Origin: Streptomyces aurantiacus
GTDB lineage: Bacteria; Actinomycetota; Actinomycetes; Streptomycetales; Streptomycetaceae
Length of the DNA: 64,000 nt
NCBI RefSeq assembly: GCF_027107535.1
Contig: NZ_CP114283.1
Coordinates: forward strand, 5,456,001-5,520,000
Direction: 5' to 3'
Position numbers and translations under genes: made by a program. Position 1 is the first letter of the stretch; every line of letters starts with the position of its first letter. The notes beneath the pieces are model-generated. The model did no database searches, had not been told where the DNA came from, and saw nothing but the letters and a program-made list of their open reading frames with translations. Below are positions 17,693 through 26,027 of the stretch, piece by piece.

Positions 17693-18325
17693 TCAGGCGG
17701 GGCTCTTCACATGGCGGACCAGCCACGTCATCAGGGAGTCCAGGTCGGCGGCGGCTGACAGGACCCGTTCGACCGCCCGGGGGGTGTGCAGCCATTCCTC
17801 ACAGCCCAGGGGACGGGCGGCGATCAACGAACGGTGCCGCAGCAGGTCGGTACGGGAGTGGTCCGTCGGGTAGCCGCGCGGCGGACGCTTCATCACGTCC
17901 CCGGAGATCTCGTAGCCCTTTGTTCGCAAGTCCGCGACGATGGCGGACAGTTCGCGGCCGCTCCCCTCCGAGGCCACAGCCTTGCGGAACGTGTCCACCT
18001 GGCCGGGATCGGGATACCACCAGGCGCCCTGGATGCGCAGACCGTCCAGGTCGAACCGCAGGCCCATCTCTATCTTGCGGTTGAGCCGGATCACCGCGCC
18101 CTGGTGCTGCCACCACCAGGAATTGGTGCGGTAGTGCCAGACGGAGAAGTCCTCGTACCGGGGGTCGGTGTCCGCGACGTCGTTGAGCAGAGCAATCATC
18201 GGCTGCCGGACCAGACGTTCACGGTCCGCACGGCAGCGTTCGCGAGTCGCGTGGGTCGGTTCGCCCTGCAGTTGCCACAACACGTCCATGGCCTGCTCCG
18301 GCCAGCCGGTGAACTGTCCACACAT
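17693..18325 (-). CDS. DUF2461-like protein
   Basis: 210 residues rich in Trp and Arg, resembling the DUF2461 / TIGR02453 family: DFSVWHYRTNSWWWQHQG in the middle, then LRFDLDGLRIQGAWWYPDP, and RPPRGYPTDHSRTDLLRHRS toward the end, which match the family pattern of a conserved Trp-rich core followed by a P-x-G-x-x-x-D-H motif. Function in the family is not established. No signal peptide or membrane helix. It stands 166 bases downstream of the nitrilase gene, same strand. Confidence 0.75.
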   Translation of the reverse strand: MCGQFTGWPEQAMDVLWQLQGEPTHATRERCRADRERLVRQPMIALLNDVADTDPRYEDFSVWHYRTNSWWWQHQGAVIRLNRKIEMGLRFDLDGLRIQGAWWYPDPGQVDTFRKAVASEGSGRELSAIVADLRTKGYEISGDVMKRPPRGYPTDHSRTDLLRHRSLIAARPLGCEEWLHTPRAVERVLSAAADLDSLMTWLVRHVKSPA

Positions 18326-18605
18326 ACGCGCAGAATAGCTCGTCCATGATCCGCACGAGGGGAGAACGAGACCGGCAGCAAGGCGTAGCCCGGGACATGG
18401 CGAAAGGTGCCGCGAGTACGGGCGCGTCGCCGTAGCCGACGTCGCGACCGCCGCACGCCCTTCACAGCGTGGCTTGGCGACCCGTTCTGGGCATGGACTG
18501 GGGCTGCGGTCGTCGTGCGGCCCGGCCGGTGGCCTCAGGCCCGGCTGTCACCGGCGCTGACCGGTTCCGCAGCGTTCACGTCCGGACTTCTCGCCCAACC
18601 GCGAG

Positions 18606-19034
18606 ATGGCTCGGGTTCTCGCCGAACAGATCCGCGACCACACCGGCTTGACAGTACTGCCGAAAGCCATCGGCTATCAGAGCTATCTCACCCAGCTGTC
18701 CAGCACCCACCGCGAAGCCTTCCGCCTGGTGCTCATGGCCGCCCCCTGGCCCGCTCCGGTCGCGCCACTGGTCCCCTTCACCCACCAGCCACTCGCCCCG
18801 GCCTCCGACGGGCAGACGTCCGCCTTCAAGGACGCCGTGTTCCGTGCCCTGGCCGCGGACGCCCCGCAGGAACACCTGCGACTCACCACGCGAGCCGAGC
18901 GTCTGCTTGCGGCAACGGGGCAGTTCTGCCTGTTCGGACGGCTGCGGTCGGCAACACGGCTGCGGGTGAGGAACTACATCAGCCCGCCGTCCGGCTGGGT
19001 GGATCTGTCCGCGTGCGAACCCCTGCGAAGCTGA
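18606..19034 (+). CDS. Hypothetical protein upstream of a methyltransferase
   Basis: 142 residues with typical Streptomyces codon bias, so probably real, but no family recognised. It is largely helical in its first half (MARVLAEQIRDHTGLTVLPK). No good ribosome binding site precedes ATG 18606, and an in-frame stop lies about 13 codons upstream, so it could be a 5'-shortened gene. It ends 9 bases before the methyltransferase start and is probably cotranscribed with it. Confidence 0.55.
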   Translation: MARVLAEQIRDHTGLTVLPKAIGYQSYLTQLSSTHREAFRLVLMAAPWPAPVAPLVPFTHQPLAPASDGQTSAFKDAVFRALAADAPQEHLRLTTRAERLLAATGQFCLFGRLRSATRLRVRNYISPPSGWVDLSACEPLRS

Positions 19035-19043
19035 GGACCAGCG

Positions 19044-19796
19044 ATGGCGAAGTTCAACTATCTCAAGGTCAACGAACGGTACTGGGACGCCAACAGTGAC
19101 CTCTACCACGACGCCCACCCCGAGCACTTCGACGCGAGCCGGCACCCCTCCTGGGGCATCTGGCATCTGCCGGAGAGCGATCTGAGGATCTTCACCGACG
19201 AACTGCCCCCGGGGTCACGGATCCTCGACCTCGGCTGCGGCATCGGGCACGACACCGTCGGGTTCGCCCGCGCGGGATTCCGGGCCTTCGGCGTCGAGTT
19301 GTCCTCCGGCCAGTTGTCCCACGCCATCACGGACGGCGTCGGAGGCTTCGTCCAGGCCGCCGCCGAGCGTCTGCCATTCCGATCGGAGACGTTCGACGCG
19401 GCGTTCTGCGACCACGGAGCCTTCGGCTTCTCCCCGCCCCTGCCCCTGCCCCTGCTCAGGGAAGCTCACCGGGTACTCCGCCCCGGGGGCGTCCTCGGGC
19501 TGTGCACCTACTCTCCGCTGCTGCAGATGTGCTTCGACAACCGGACAGGCACTGTAGGGGAGCAGCTCTCGAACCCTTACGGCGACGCCAAGGTGAAGTA
19601 CAGCGGAGACGTGGTGGTCTTCCACTCCACCCACGCGCAGTGGATCGACATGTTCCGCTCCTGCGGTTTCTCCGTCGAGCGGCTGGTGGAACCGACCGCT
19701 CCGGCCGGCGGTGACACGTACTTCCAGGAATCACTCGACCGGAGCTGGGCCGAGAAGTGGCCGGCGGAGGTCCTCTGGAAGGTCCGCAAACTCTGA
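19044..19796 (+). CDS. Class I SAM-dependent methyltransferase
   Basis: 250 residues with motif I ILDLGCGIGHD (residues 60-70), an acidic beta-2 end (GVELSSGQLSHA), motif II/III region FDAAFCDHGAFGF and the RVLRPGGVLGLCTYSPL post-motif of Methyltransf_11 enzymes. N-terminal NERYWDANSDLYHDAHPEHF is typical of small-molecule methyltransferases. Acceptor unknown. GAGGA precedes the ATG. Probably an operon with the hypothetical gene just upstream. Confidence 0.9.
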   Translation: MAKFNYLKVNERYWDANSDLYHDAHPEHFDASRHPSWGIWHLPESDLRIFTDELPPGSRILDLGCGIGHDTVGFARAGFRAFGVELSSGQLSHAITDGVGGFVQAAAERLPFRSETFDAAFCDHGAFGFSPPLPLPLLREAHRVLRPGGVLGLCTYSPLLQMCFDNRTGTVGEQLSNPYGDAKVKYSGDVVVFHSTHAQWIDMFRSCGFSVERLVEPTAPAGGDTYFQESLDRSWAEKWPAEVLWKVRKL

Positions 19797-19919
19797 CATC
19801 AGCGTCGACCGCTCACGGCGAGCCACGCCCGACCCGGCTCCACCTCGCCCGAGCCGAGGACTGTTCCCTGCGTGCCAGGCACCTGCTCGGTGAGACCGGA
19901 TCCCGCTGGACAAGGGGAT

Positions 19920-20045
19920 GTGGCGCGCAAAACGGTGTTCGGCTTGTTCGTTGCGCTGGCGGCCGTGCTCGCGGTAGCACCGCTCACCAGCGCGGAGCAG
20001 ACCGAGACCGCCGCCTGCTGCGGCATGCCGCCAGGCTCGATGTAA
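19920..20045 (+). CDS. Candidate small secreted peptide with a Cys-Cys tail
   Basis: A 41-codon frame in an otherwise empty gap. It reads like an exported precursor: basic start (VARK), hydrophobic core VFGLFVALAAVLAVAPL, possible cleavage after TSA, and a short tail with two adjacent cysteines (AACCGMPPGSM). Codon use fits the genome. The only Shine-Dalgarno-like run, AAGGGG, sits very close to the GTG start. It could be a real small peptide or a truncated secreted protein. The rest of 19797-20153 shows nothing else. Confidence 0.4.
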   Translation: MARKTVFGLFVALAAVLAVAPLTSAEQTETAACCGMPPGSM

Positions 20046-20153
20046 GGGTGCTCACCGCTGGATCGATCTCGTATGTGGGTCCGTCGTTCGAGCTGACGGG
20101 CCCTCATGCCTGATACAGAACGGGTCGTCGGCAGCGTCAGCAACCGGTGCGGC

Positions 20154-20711
20154 TCAGCATGTCCGGTAGCGCGCGTAGATCAGTCCGCTGTCGAAGGCAC
20201 GCTCCTCGACCAGCTCGAGATCGAGCCGCACGCCGTCGGGGAAGAACCGCTTGCCTCCGCCGACCACGCTCGTGGTGATGAACAGGTGGTACTCGTCCAC
20301 CAGACCGGCTGCGATCGCCTGGGCCGCGAGGTTGGGGCCGTCGATGGTGAGGTCGTGATCGGCCTCGGCCTTCAGCTTGCGTACCGCGTCAGGGTCGAAG
20401 GTCCGCTCGATCCGGGTCTTCGCACTCGACACCGACTCCAGCGTCGTGGAGTACACGACCTTCTCCGCGGCCTGCCAGTCGCGGGCGTACTGCAGGATGT
20501 GCGGCGGCTGGTCGGGCTCGGTGTGCGCGGTCTCCCAGTAGACCATCGTCTCGTAAATGCGGCGGCCGTAGAGGTACGTGCCGACGGGGCGGAAGAGGTC
20601 GTTGATGAAGGAATGCACCTCCTGGTCCTCGGCACCGCTGCCGAGGCCGCCCTCCGCCGCCTCGGCGTAGCCGTCGAGCGAGGTGATCATCGAGTAGATG
20701 AGCTTTGCCAT
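20154..20711 (-). CDS. Dihydrofolate-reductase-like (RibD C-terminal) family protein
   Basis: 185 residues, opening MAKLIYSMITSLDGYAE, then TYLYGRRIYETMVYW, VYSTTL, and closing LTIDGPNLAAQAIAAGLVDEYHLFI, a full match to the dihydrofolate reductase family domain of YyaP/YwjB-like proteins. These bind NADPH; the reaction is mostly unknown. Start is well set by GGAGGAGACGC before ATG 20711. Single gene. Confidence 0.9.
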   Translation of the reverse strand: MAKLIYSMITSLDGYAEAAEGGLGSGAEDQEVHSFINDLFRPVGTYLYGRRIYETMVYWETAHTEPDQPPHILQYARDWQAAEKVVYSTTLESVSSAKTRIERTFDPDAVRKLKAEADHDLTIDGPNLAAQAIAAGLVDEYHLFITTSVVGGGKRFFPDGVRLDLELVEERAFDSGLIYARYRTC

Positions 20712-20930
20712 GCGTCTCCTCCAGGTACGAGCGCGTCAGTCTGTCAGCGGTACTGCAGACTGTGACCTCCGCACGGCCGAGAACTCATCGTTCGGCCGAC
20801 CAACTGATTCCGCCTGCGGTCGGATTTCGGACAGATCACACCCCGGGCTACCCCTGGCCCGCTCCACTGACCCGACCAATGTGCGGCTGCTGGGTGCGGG
20901 TTGTTGCGCCGGGTGTCCGACTGGGGTGGC

Positions 20931-21125
20931 TCAGGTGAGGGGGCCGAGGGTGAAGCCGCCGTCGGCGACGACTTCGGCACCGTGGCGAAGCGTGCCTGGT
21001 CGGAGGTGGCGAACAGGACGGAGTCGGCGACCTCGTCGGGGGGGCGTTGCGGGGTATGGCGAGGTCGTCGACCGGAACCAGTGGGTTGCCGTCGGGGCCG
21101 TGGGCGAGGGGTGTTTCGATGACCA
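20931..21125 (-). pseudogene. C-terminal remnant of a short-chain dehydrogenase, two frameshifts
   Basis: In successive frames the minus strand reads VIETPLAHGPDGNPLVPVDD, then DEVADSVLFATSDQARFAT, then GAEVVADGGFTLGPLT followed by a stop. That is the last 65 or so residues of an SDR enzyme, with one frameshift before DEVADS and one between FAT and GAEVV. Nothing upstream of 21125 continues the SDR fold, so the gene is dead. An SDR N-terminal remnant lies on the same strand at 23.4-23.6 kb. Confidence 0.75.
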
Positions 21126-21211
21126 AGGCTCTCGGGCGCGGCCCCTTGCCACGACGAGGCGCAGCGCGGCGTGATCGCGCCGAAGTGCGGCCTGCACGCG
21201 CCTGTCGGCCG

Positions 21212-21631
21212 TCACCGCCCCCAGTCGAGTTGGTGTTCGGGGGTGCCGGCCGCTCGGCCCCATGCGACTGCCTCTGCGCGGCCTGCTTCGTCGCCGATCC
21301 GGTAGCGGAAGTACCGCCCGGCGAACACGATCACGCGGTCAGCGTCATCGACGGTGAAATCGGCCCACCAGCCAAGGTCTGGTTCGAGGGCATCCGCCAA
21401 GGCCTGAGCCAGGTCGTCAGCTAAACGATCCGGACCTTCGAAATCGATGAACGTCCAGGTAGAGGGCTGCCCGCTGACAGCGCCATGCAGGCCTTGGCCA
21501 CCGGCGCGTTCGTGCGGAGGCAGCGTCGATACGGACACCTCGTGGCGCCCCAGGCGGACAAGCCTGAGGTCCGCCGTCCGGATGTCCGCGTCGGCGCGCA
21601 GACTTTCAGCAATGACGCGTCCCCGAAGCAT
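21212..21631 (-). CDS. Hypothetical protein
   Basis: 139 residues, family not recognised. Acidic, with a conserved-looking second half (WTFIDFEGPDRLADDLAQAL, LGWWADFTVDDADRVIVFAG, RYFRYRIGDEAGRAEAVAWG), suggesting a small alpha/beta cytoplasmic domain. Start is well supported: GAGGAG lies 6 bases before ATG 21631. No membrane segment. Placed among gene remnants, yet its own frame is intact. Confidence 0.7.
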   Translation of the reverse strand: MLRGRVIAESLRADADIRTADLRLVRLGRHEVSVSTLPPHERAGGQGLHGAVSGQPSTWTFIDFEGPDRLADDLAQALADALEPDLGWWADFTVDDADRVIVFAGRYFRYRIGDEAGRAEAVAWGRAAGTPEHQLDWGR

Positions 21632-21969
21632 GAGTTGCTCCTCGCAAGGTTTCCAGCTGACGGAATCAGCGACCCGGATGTGATGGGGTGACGCGAGACC
21701 CGATCTCACGTCAGACGCATCGTGTCGCGGCGAGAGAAGCGCACAGCGCGTTTTCGCCATTCAGCCCCAACATCGGCGCGACAGCTACGGGTTGAGGGAC
21801 TGCGCGAGCGCCCTGCGCAGTGCGTCAGCCTGGCCGCAGTGGAAGCCGGTCGGCCGAAATACCAAGAGTCCGCGGGGACCAAGTGCATCAAGCGCGCGGT
21901 CCGTTGCCACGCGGACTTGCTGGTCGCTGCCGTCATCGAGTGGCTGTCACCGGCACGGTCGTGCACTGC
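21632..21969. other. Intergenic region, no gene seen
   Basis: 338 bases between two minus-strand genes. Frames on both strands lack start signals and family likeness. Confidence 0.4.
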
Positions 21970-22500
21970 CTACACAGCTATCCAGTAGCGGCGCTTGCTG
22001 CCCGCGCTGGTTGTGCGGATGTCCTCCAGGACCCCGCCGTTGCGTTCGATGCTGCGTGCCGATCCGATGTTGTCGTCGTCGCAAGTGACAAGGACCCGGT
22101 CCAGGCCGAGCGTGCGAGCCTCGGGCAGAACAGCCCCGAGAGCCCATGTTGCCAAGCCACGTCTCCGGAAGGAGGGCCGGATGCTGTAGCCGATGTGCCC
22201 GCCCAGATCGAGCAGAACGGCGTTCAGGTAGTGCCGCAGGTCAATGGCCCCGGCATAACTGTCACCCTCGATGATCCACCAATGGGTGGCGTGGACGCGC
22301 TCTTCTCCCAAGACAGCCGACCTGTCCGACTGCTGTATCAGTCTGTCGACCCACGCCGAGAAGACTTCGGGCCTTTCGAGGTCGGCGCCAGGAGCGAGAC
22401 GCAGGCCAGCCCCGTCCTGATGGGCACCCGGAGACCACTCGTCACGCGCCGCGAGCCATGACGACTGCAAGTGGGCCGTGGGCGCGATCAGTTCAGGCAT
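21970..22500 (-). CDS. GNAT N-acetyltransferase
   Basis: 176 residues. Central strand HWWIIEGDSYAGAIDLRHYL, acetyl-CoA loop RPSFRRRGLATWALGAVLPEA, and C-terminal VTCDDDNIGSARSIERNGGV are those of a RimJ/RimL-like acetyltransferase, and SAGSKRRYWIAV is a usual ending. Target unknown. ATG 22500 suits family length. Gene lies between the two SDR remnants. Confidence 0.85.
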   Translation of the reverse strand: MPELIAPTAHLQSSWLAARDEWSPGAHQDGAGLRLAPGADLERPEVFSAWVDRLIQQSDRSAVLGEERVHATHWWIIEGDSYAGAIDLRHYLNAVLLDLGGHIGYSIRPSFRRRGLATWALGAVLPEARTLGLDRVLVTCDDDNIGSARSIERNGGVLEDIRTTSAGSKRRYWIAV

Positions 22501-22730
22501 GCGGGCGACGCTAGCACCCGTTCGTGCCTCGCGATCAGGCATTTCGTGCCGGTCCGGCCCCAACGGCTGCTCCCCGGGACACCTCGGTGGGCGTATTCAT
22601 CCCAGCCTTGATCCACTGTGGCAGCAGACCCCGGTCAGGAATCGGGTGGGCGGTCGATGGGCGGGGCTGTAGGCCGGTCGGCGCCATAATCACGTTGCGA
22701 CGCTGGTCAGGAACCGGCCACCATCGACTG

Positions 22731-23261
22731 ATGGCTTACCGGATACGCACTGTGCAAGCGGACGAATGGCTGAAGGCCAAGGCGCTGACACTTACCGCGC
22801 TGACCGATCCGGTCGCGCCCATAGCGTTCGCCACGACTGTGCAGGACGTAGCCGGGCAGCCCGATTCCTTCTGGCAGGAGCGCGCCGAAAGAGTGTCGCA
22901 CGGGACATTCGCGCGGCAGTTCATCGCGGAAGGCTCAGACGGACGTTGGGCAGGCACCGTGGTGGTGCTGGTGGAGCGGCCCGGCGACGAGGACTTCTTC
23001 GAGAAGCCGATCCGGTCTCCCCAGGCTCATCTGGTGGGCGTGTTCGTCCGTCCCGAACACCGGGGCAGCGGCTTGGTCGAGCAGCTCTTCGAGGCCGGCA
23101 TGAAGTGGGCATGGTCCCTGGAGGAGCCCGTGGTCGGCAGAGTCCGGCTTTTCGTCCACGACGACAACCGACGAGCCGCTGCCTTCTACCGGAGATTCGG
23201 TTTCGTGGCGACCGGGGTGACCGTGGGCGCGGACCGGGAGATGGAGATCGCACGGCCATAG
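22731..23261 (+). CDS. GNAT N-acetyltransferase
   Basis: 176 residues: [19 protein letters not shown] start, [20 protein letters not shown] acetyl-CoA loop, and [20 protein letters not shown] closing motif, all classic for the Acetyltransf_1 family. Acceptor unknown. ATG 22731 begins the domain. Divergent from the other GNAT gene across a 230-base gap that shows no other gene. Confidence 0.88.
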   Translation: MAYRIRTVQADEWLKAKALTLTALTDPVAPIAFATTVQDVAGQPDSFWQERAERVSHGTFARQFIAEGSDGRWAGTVVVLVERPGDEDFFEKPIRSPQAHLVGVFVRPEHRGSGLVEQLFEAGMKWAWSLEEPVVGRVRLFVHDDNRRAAAFYRRFGFVATGVTVGADREMEIARP

Positions 23262-23364
23262 CCGTGGACAGTTCAGGCCGCCGGAGTGAGTCGGGGACGG
23301 CGCGACCGGCCGGCGGGTTCTGCGGGGTGTGGCGCCGCAGCGGTGCCGCAGTGCAACGGATCGG

Positions 23365-23616
23365 CGAACAGCGCGTCCAGACCCTGTCCGAGCTCCCGCA
23401 CCCGCTCGTACAGGCGGTCCGCATCGGCCCCGACGCTGACGTCACCGGGCACCGCGGTGGCGTTGCCGATGCGGCGAGAGCCTTCTCCCGCTCGGCTTCG
23501 CGTCGGCCGGTGATGAACACGTGCGCACCTTCAGCTGCCAGTCGTCCGGCGGTGGCCAGGCCCATCCCGGTGCCGCCGCCCGTGACGACAACGGTTGTAC
23601 CTTCAAGCTGGCTCAC
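23365..23616 (-). pseudogene. N-terminal remnant of a short-chain dehydrogenase
   Basis: From GTG 23616 (GAGG upstream) the frame reads [20 protein letters not shown], the dinucleotide-binding TGxxxGxG motif, and goes on through [16 protein letters not shown] one-base deletion then shifts the frame; the next reads [20 protein letters not shown] and GLDALFA, where the expected NAG motif is lost and similarity stops. No catalytic Tyr-Lys part follows. It is divergent from a TetR gene, the usual TetR/SDR pairing, so the regulator has probably lost its target enzyme. Confidence 0.78.
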
Positions 23617-23711
23617 GCGTATGACCTCGGCAAAGTTCGGCATCGACCGATACTGAATGGGACCCCGACGCTTTACGCACCGCCCGGTACAGAAGGAGTA
23701 CGATCAATCGC

Positions 23712-24341
23712 ATGGAGACGGGACAGAAGCCGATCGGACGGCCTCGGGGTTTCGACGCCGACAAGGCTCTCGAACTCGCCATGCGGGTCTTCTGGGAACA
23801 GGGCTACGAAGGCGCGAGCCTCACGGATCTGACCCATGCCATGGGCATCACCCGCACCAGCATGTACGCGGCCTTCGGCAACAAGGAGGACCTGTTCCGC
23901 AAGGCCCTGGATCGCTACACCGAAGGGCCCGCCTCCTACGGAGCCCGCGCCCTGCAGGAACCGACCGCCCTGCAGGTGGCCACCGCGTTCCTCGACGGTT
24001 CCGTCCGCGCCACCACCCACCCCGGCTGGCCCACCGGGTGCCTCGGTGTCCAAGCGTCCCTCGCCGCCGGTGAGCCGGGAGGCCACGCGCGCGACGCCCT
24101 CATCGCCTGGCGCAACGAACACACCGCCTTCCTGCGCGACCGGTTCCAGAAAGCCGTCGACGAAGGCGACCTGTCCCCCGGCACCGACCCCGGCCTGCTC
24201 GCCCGTTACCTCATGACCGTGGCGAACGGCATCGCCGTCCAAGCCGCCAGCGGCACCGCTCGCGACGAGCTCCAGCAAGTGGCCGACATGGCCCTCCAAA
24301 GCTGGCCGCCTGCCACAGGACCGGAACAACCGGGCGGCTGA
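23712..24341 (+). CDS. TetR-family transcriptional regulator
   Basis: 209 residues. N-terminal DNA-binding domain: RPRGFDADKALELAMRVFWE, then helix-turn-helix ASLTDLTHAMGITRTSMYAAFGNKEDLFRKAL. The C-terminal part (PTALQVATAFLDGSVRATTH, CLGVQASLAAGE) matches the TetR_C_16/YxaF-like ligand domain. It is divergent from the SDR remnant, which was probably its original target. Any present target is unknown. Confidence 0.9.
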   Translation: METGQKPIGRPRGFDADKALELAMRVFWEQGYEGASLTDLTHAMGITRTSMYAAFGNKEDLFRKALDRYTEGPASYGARALQEPTALQVATAFLDGSVRATTHPGWPTGCLGVQASLAAGEPGGHARDALIAWRNEHTAFLRDRFQKAVDEGDLSPGTDPGLLARYLMTVANGIAVQAASGTARDELQQVADMALQSWPPATGPEQPGG

Positions 24342-24619
24342 GTCGAGTTCAGCGGGCAGGGGCCGTCATGACCCAGCGCGCCGACGAAACTCCCGACAGG
24401 GTGGCCGACTTGGTCCGGGTCGCGTGCTCGACGCGGAAGTGGCCGACCGTCTGACTTCCTGAACCCACAAGCGCGACGCTGTGGCAGCGTGGACAGGCCG
24501 GCCTCATGTCCGAGGACTTCGCCGATTTGGAAGATCCTGCCGCACGGTTCGGCCGGCTCCCGCTGCCCCGCGACATCCATACCGACCTGGCAGTGGCCAC
24601 ATGCTCGGTGTGGTTCAGG

Positions 24620-24964
24620 TCAGGGGGTGCGGCCGGCGTCTCGGGCCACCAGGGCGGCCTGGACCCGATTGGTGACCTCCAGCGCGGTCAGGATGCGGCT
24701 GACGTGCGCCTTGACGGTGCTCTCGCGCATCGTCAGGTGTACGGCGATGTCGGCGTTGGTGTCCCCCCGGGCCAGCAGGGCGAGTACGTCACGTTCGCGG
24801 GGCGTGAGGCGCTCGAACCGGGCCTGGGCAGCAGTGACCCGGGGCTGGTTGGTGGCGTGGTAGCGGTCGATGAGGCGGCGGGCCGCGGCAGGATGGAGCA
24901 TGGCCGAGCCGGCGGCCACCAGGTGGACGGCGCGCAGGATCTCGGCCGGCTCGGTGTCCGCGGG
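24620..24964 (-). pseudogene. C-terminal remnant of a NarL/LuxR response regulator
   Basis: The frame reads DTEPAEILRAVHLVAAGSAM, then LTPRERDVLALLARGDTNAD and ESTVKAHVSRILTALEVTNR to the stop at 24620: the end of a receiver domain plus a full LuxR helix-turn-helix. Everything before DTEPAE, including the phosphoacceptor half, is absent and is replaced by unrelated sequence. A 99-residue product from an internal start is possible but would be a bare DNA-binding domain. Likely non-functional. Confidence 0.75.
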
Positions 24965-24999
24965 ACGAAGCCCGCCGCCACGCCGAAGTGGACGAGATC

Positions 25000-25143
25000 A
25001 TGGCCGCCTATCAGCGCACGCACGCCACGGGCCGCTGGACGGTGTGGGGCAACCTTCCTCCCGCCCACGTCTGGCACCTGCAACGTCCTCTCGCGTCCAC
25101 CCCGGATCACCCCCCGGCGCAGTTCGACGGGGCCAGGCGGTGA
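25000..25143 (+). pseudogene. Coding-like 3' fragment upstream of the DedA gene
   Basis: On the plus strand a frame with good codon bias reads RDEARRHAEVDEIMAAYQRT from about 24966 and goes on HATGRWTVWGNLPPAHVWHL to a stop overlapping the DedA start (GTGA). The only ATG is at 25000, giving 47 residues. It looks like the last part of a larger gene whose front was lost when the LuxR remnant came to lie beside it. Family not recognised. Another coding-like plus-strand stretch, 24506-24615 (MSEDFADLEDPAARFGRLPL), lies on the far side of that remnant. Confidence 0.4.
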
Positions 25144-25754
25144 ACGCGCTGTCCGACATCCTCGGCCACCTTCCGCCGGCCTCCGCGTACGCGGTGGTGG
25201 CCGCCGCGGTCCTGGCCGAATCGATCCTCCTCGTCGGCGCCTTCATCCCGACACTCACTCTGCTCCTGACCGCGGGCGCGCTGGCCCGTACCGGCCACAT
25301 CAGCCTTCCTCGCGTCATCGCAGCCGCGGCCGCAGCCGTGATGGCAGGGGACTTTCTCGCCCATCGCACCGGCCGATTCCTCGGTGACCGGCTGCGCGGA
25401 GGCCGCATGGGCCGCCGGATACCGGGCCCCGCCTGGCACCAGGCCGAGACCCTGATGGCGCGCCACGGCGGCCGAGCGGTCTTCCTCGCCCGGTTCCTGC
25501 CGGTGGTGCGCACCCTCGCCCCGCACTGCGCGGGCGTCACCCGCCTGCCCTACCGGCGTATCGCCCCCTACAGCATCGTCGCCGCCTGCACGTGGGCCAC
25601 CGCCGAAGCCGGGATCGGATACGCCGCCGCGACCACCCTCCGGCACACCCTCACGCTGGCCGGCCCCGTGTTCGCCCTGGTCGCACTACTTGCGATCGGG
25701 TGCACACTGCTGTGGCACCGGATGCGCCGCCGTATACCACCCAGCCGGTCGTGA
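25140..25754 (+). CDS. DedA-family membrane protein
   Basis: 204 residues with four to five membrane helices. Signatures of DedA/SNARE-associated proteins are visible: AVLAESILLVGAFIPTLTLL near the start, then the central FLARFLPVVRTLAPHCAGVTR with the conserved FxRF(L/I)PxxR core and glycine. DedA proteins are linked to undecaprenyl-phosphate and phospholipid flipping. GTG 25140 overlaps the stop of the fragment before it. A basic tail (WHRMRRRIPPSRS) faces the cytoplasm. Confidence 0.88.
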   Translation: MNALSDILGHLPPASAYAVVAAAVLAESILLVGAFIPTLTLLLTAGALARTGHISLPRVIAAAAAAVMAGDFLAHRTGRFLGDRLRGGRMGRRIPGPAWHQAETLMARHGGRAVFLARFLPVVRTLAPHCAGVTRLPYRRIAPYSIVAACTWATAEAGIGYAAATTLRHTLTLAGPVFALVALLAIGCTLLWHRMRRRIPPSRS

Positions 25755-26027
25755 TCACGGTGAGTACGTCCAGATGAACCGGCACTTCCGGCACCGACAC
25801 CTCGCAGAACTCTGCCGCTCTCCGGCAATGTCACGGCACGCGTGCCCGAGCTGCTCCTCGGCGAACACACGGCTGGGAGCACGGGACAACCTCGCAACGT
25901 GCCGTTCAAGCAGCCGGGCCGGCTCGTGCCGATATCGGGTCGGCAAGCTCAGAAGCTGCTGTCCGGGCTTGGTCAAGGCCCCGGTCCCGGGAGCCGCTAT
26001 GTCAGCGGGGTATGTCAGAGTCTGCGA

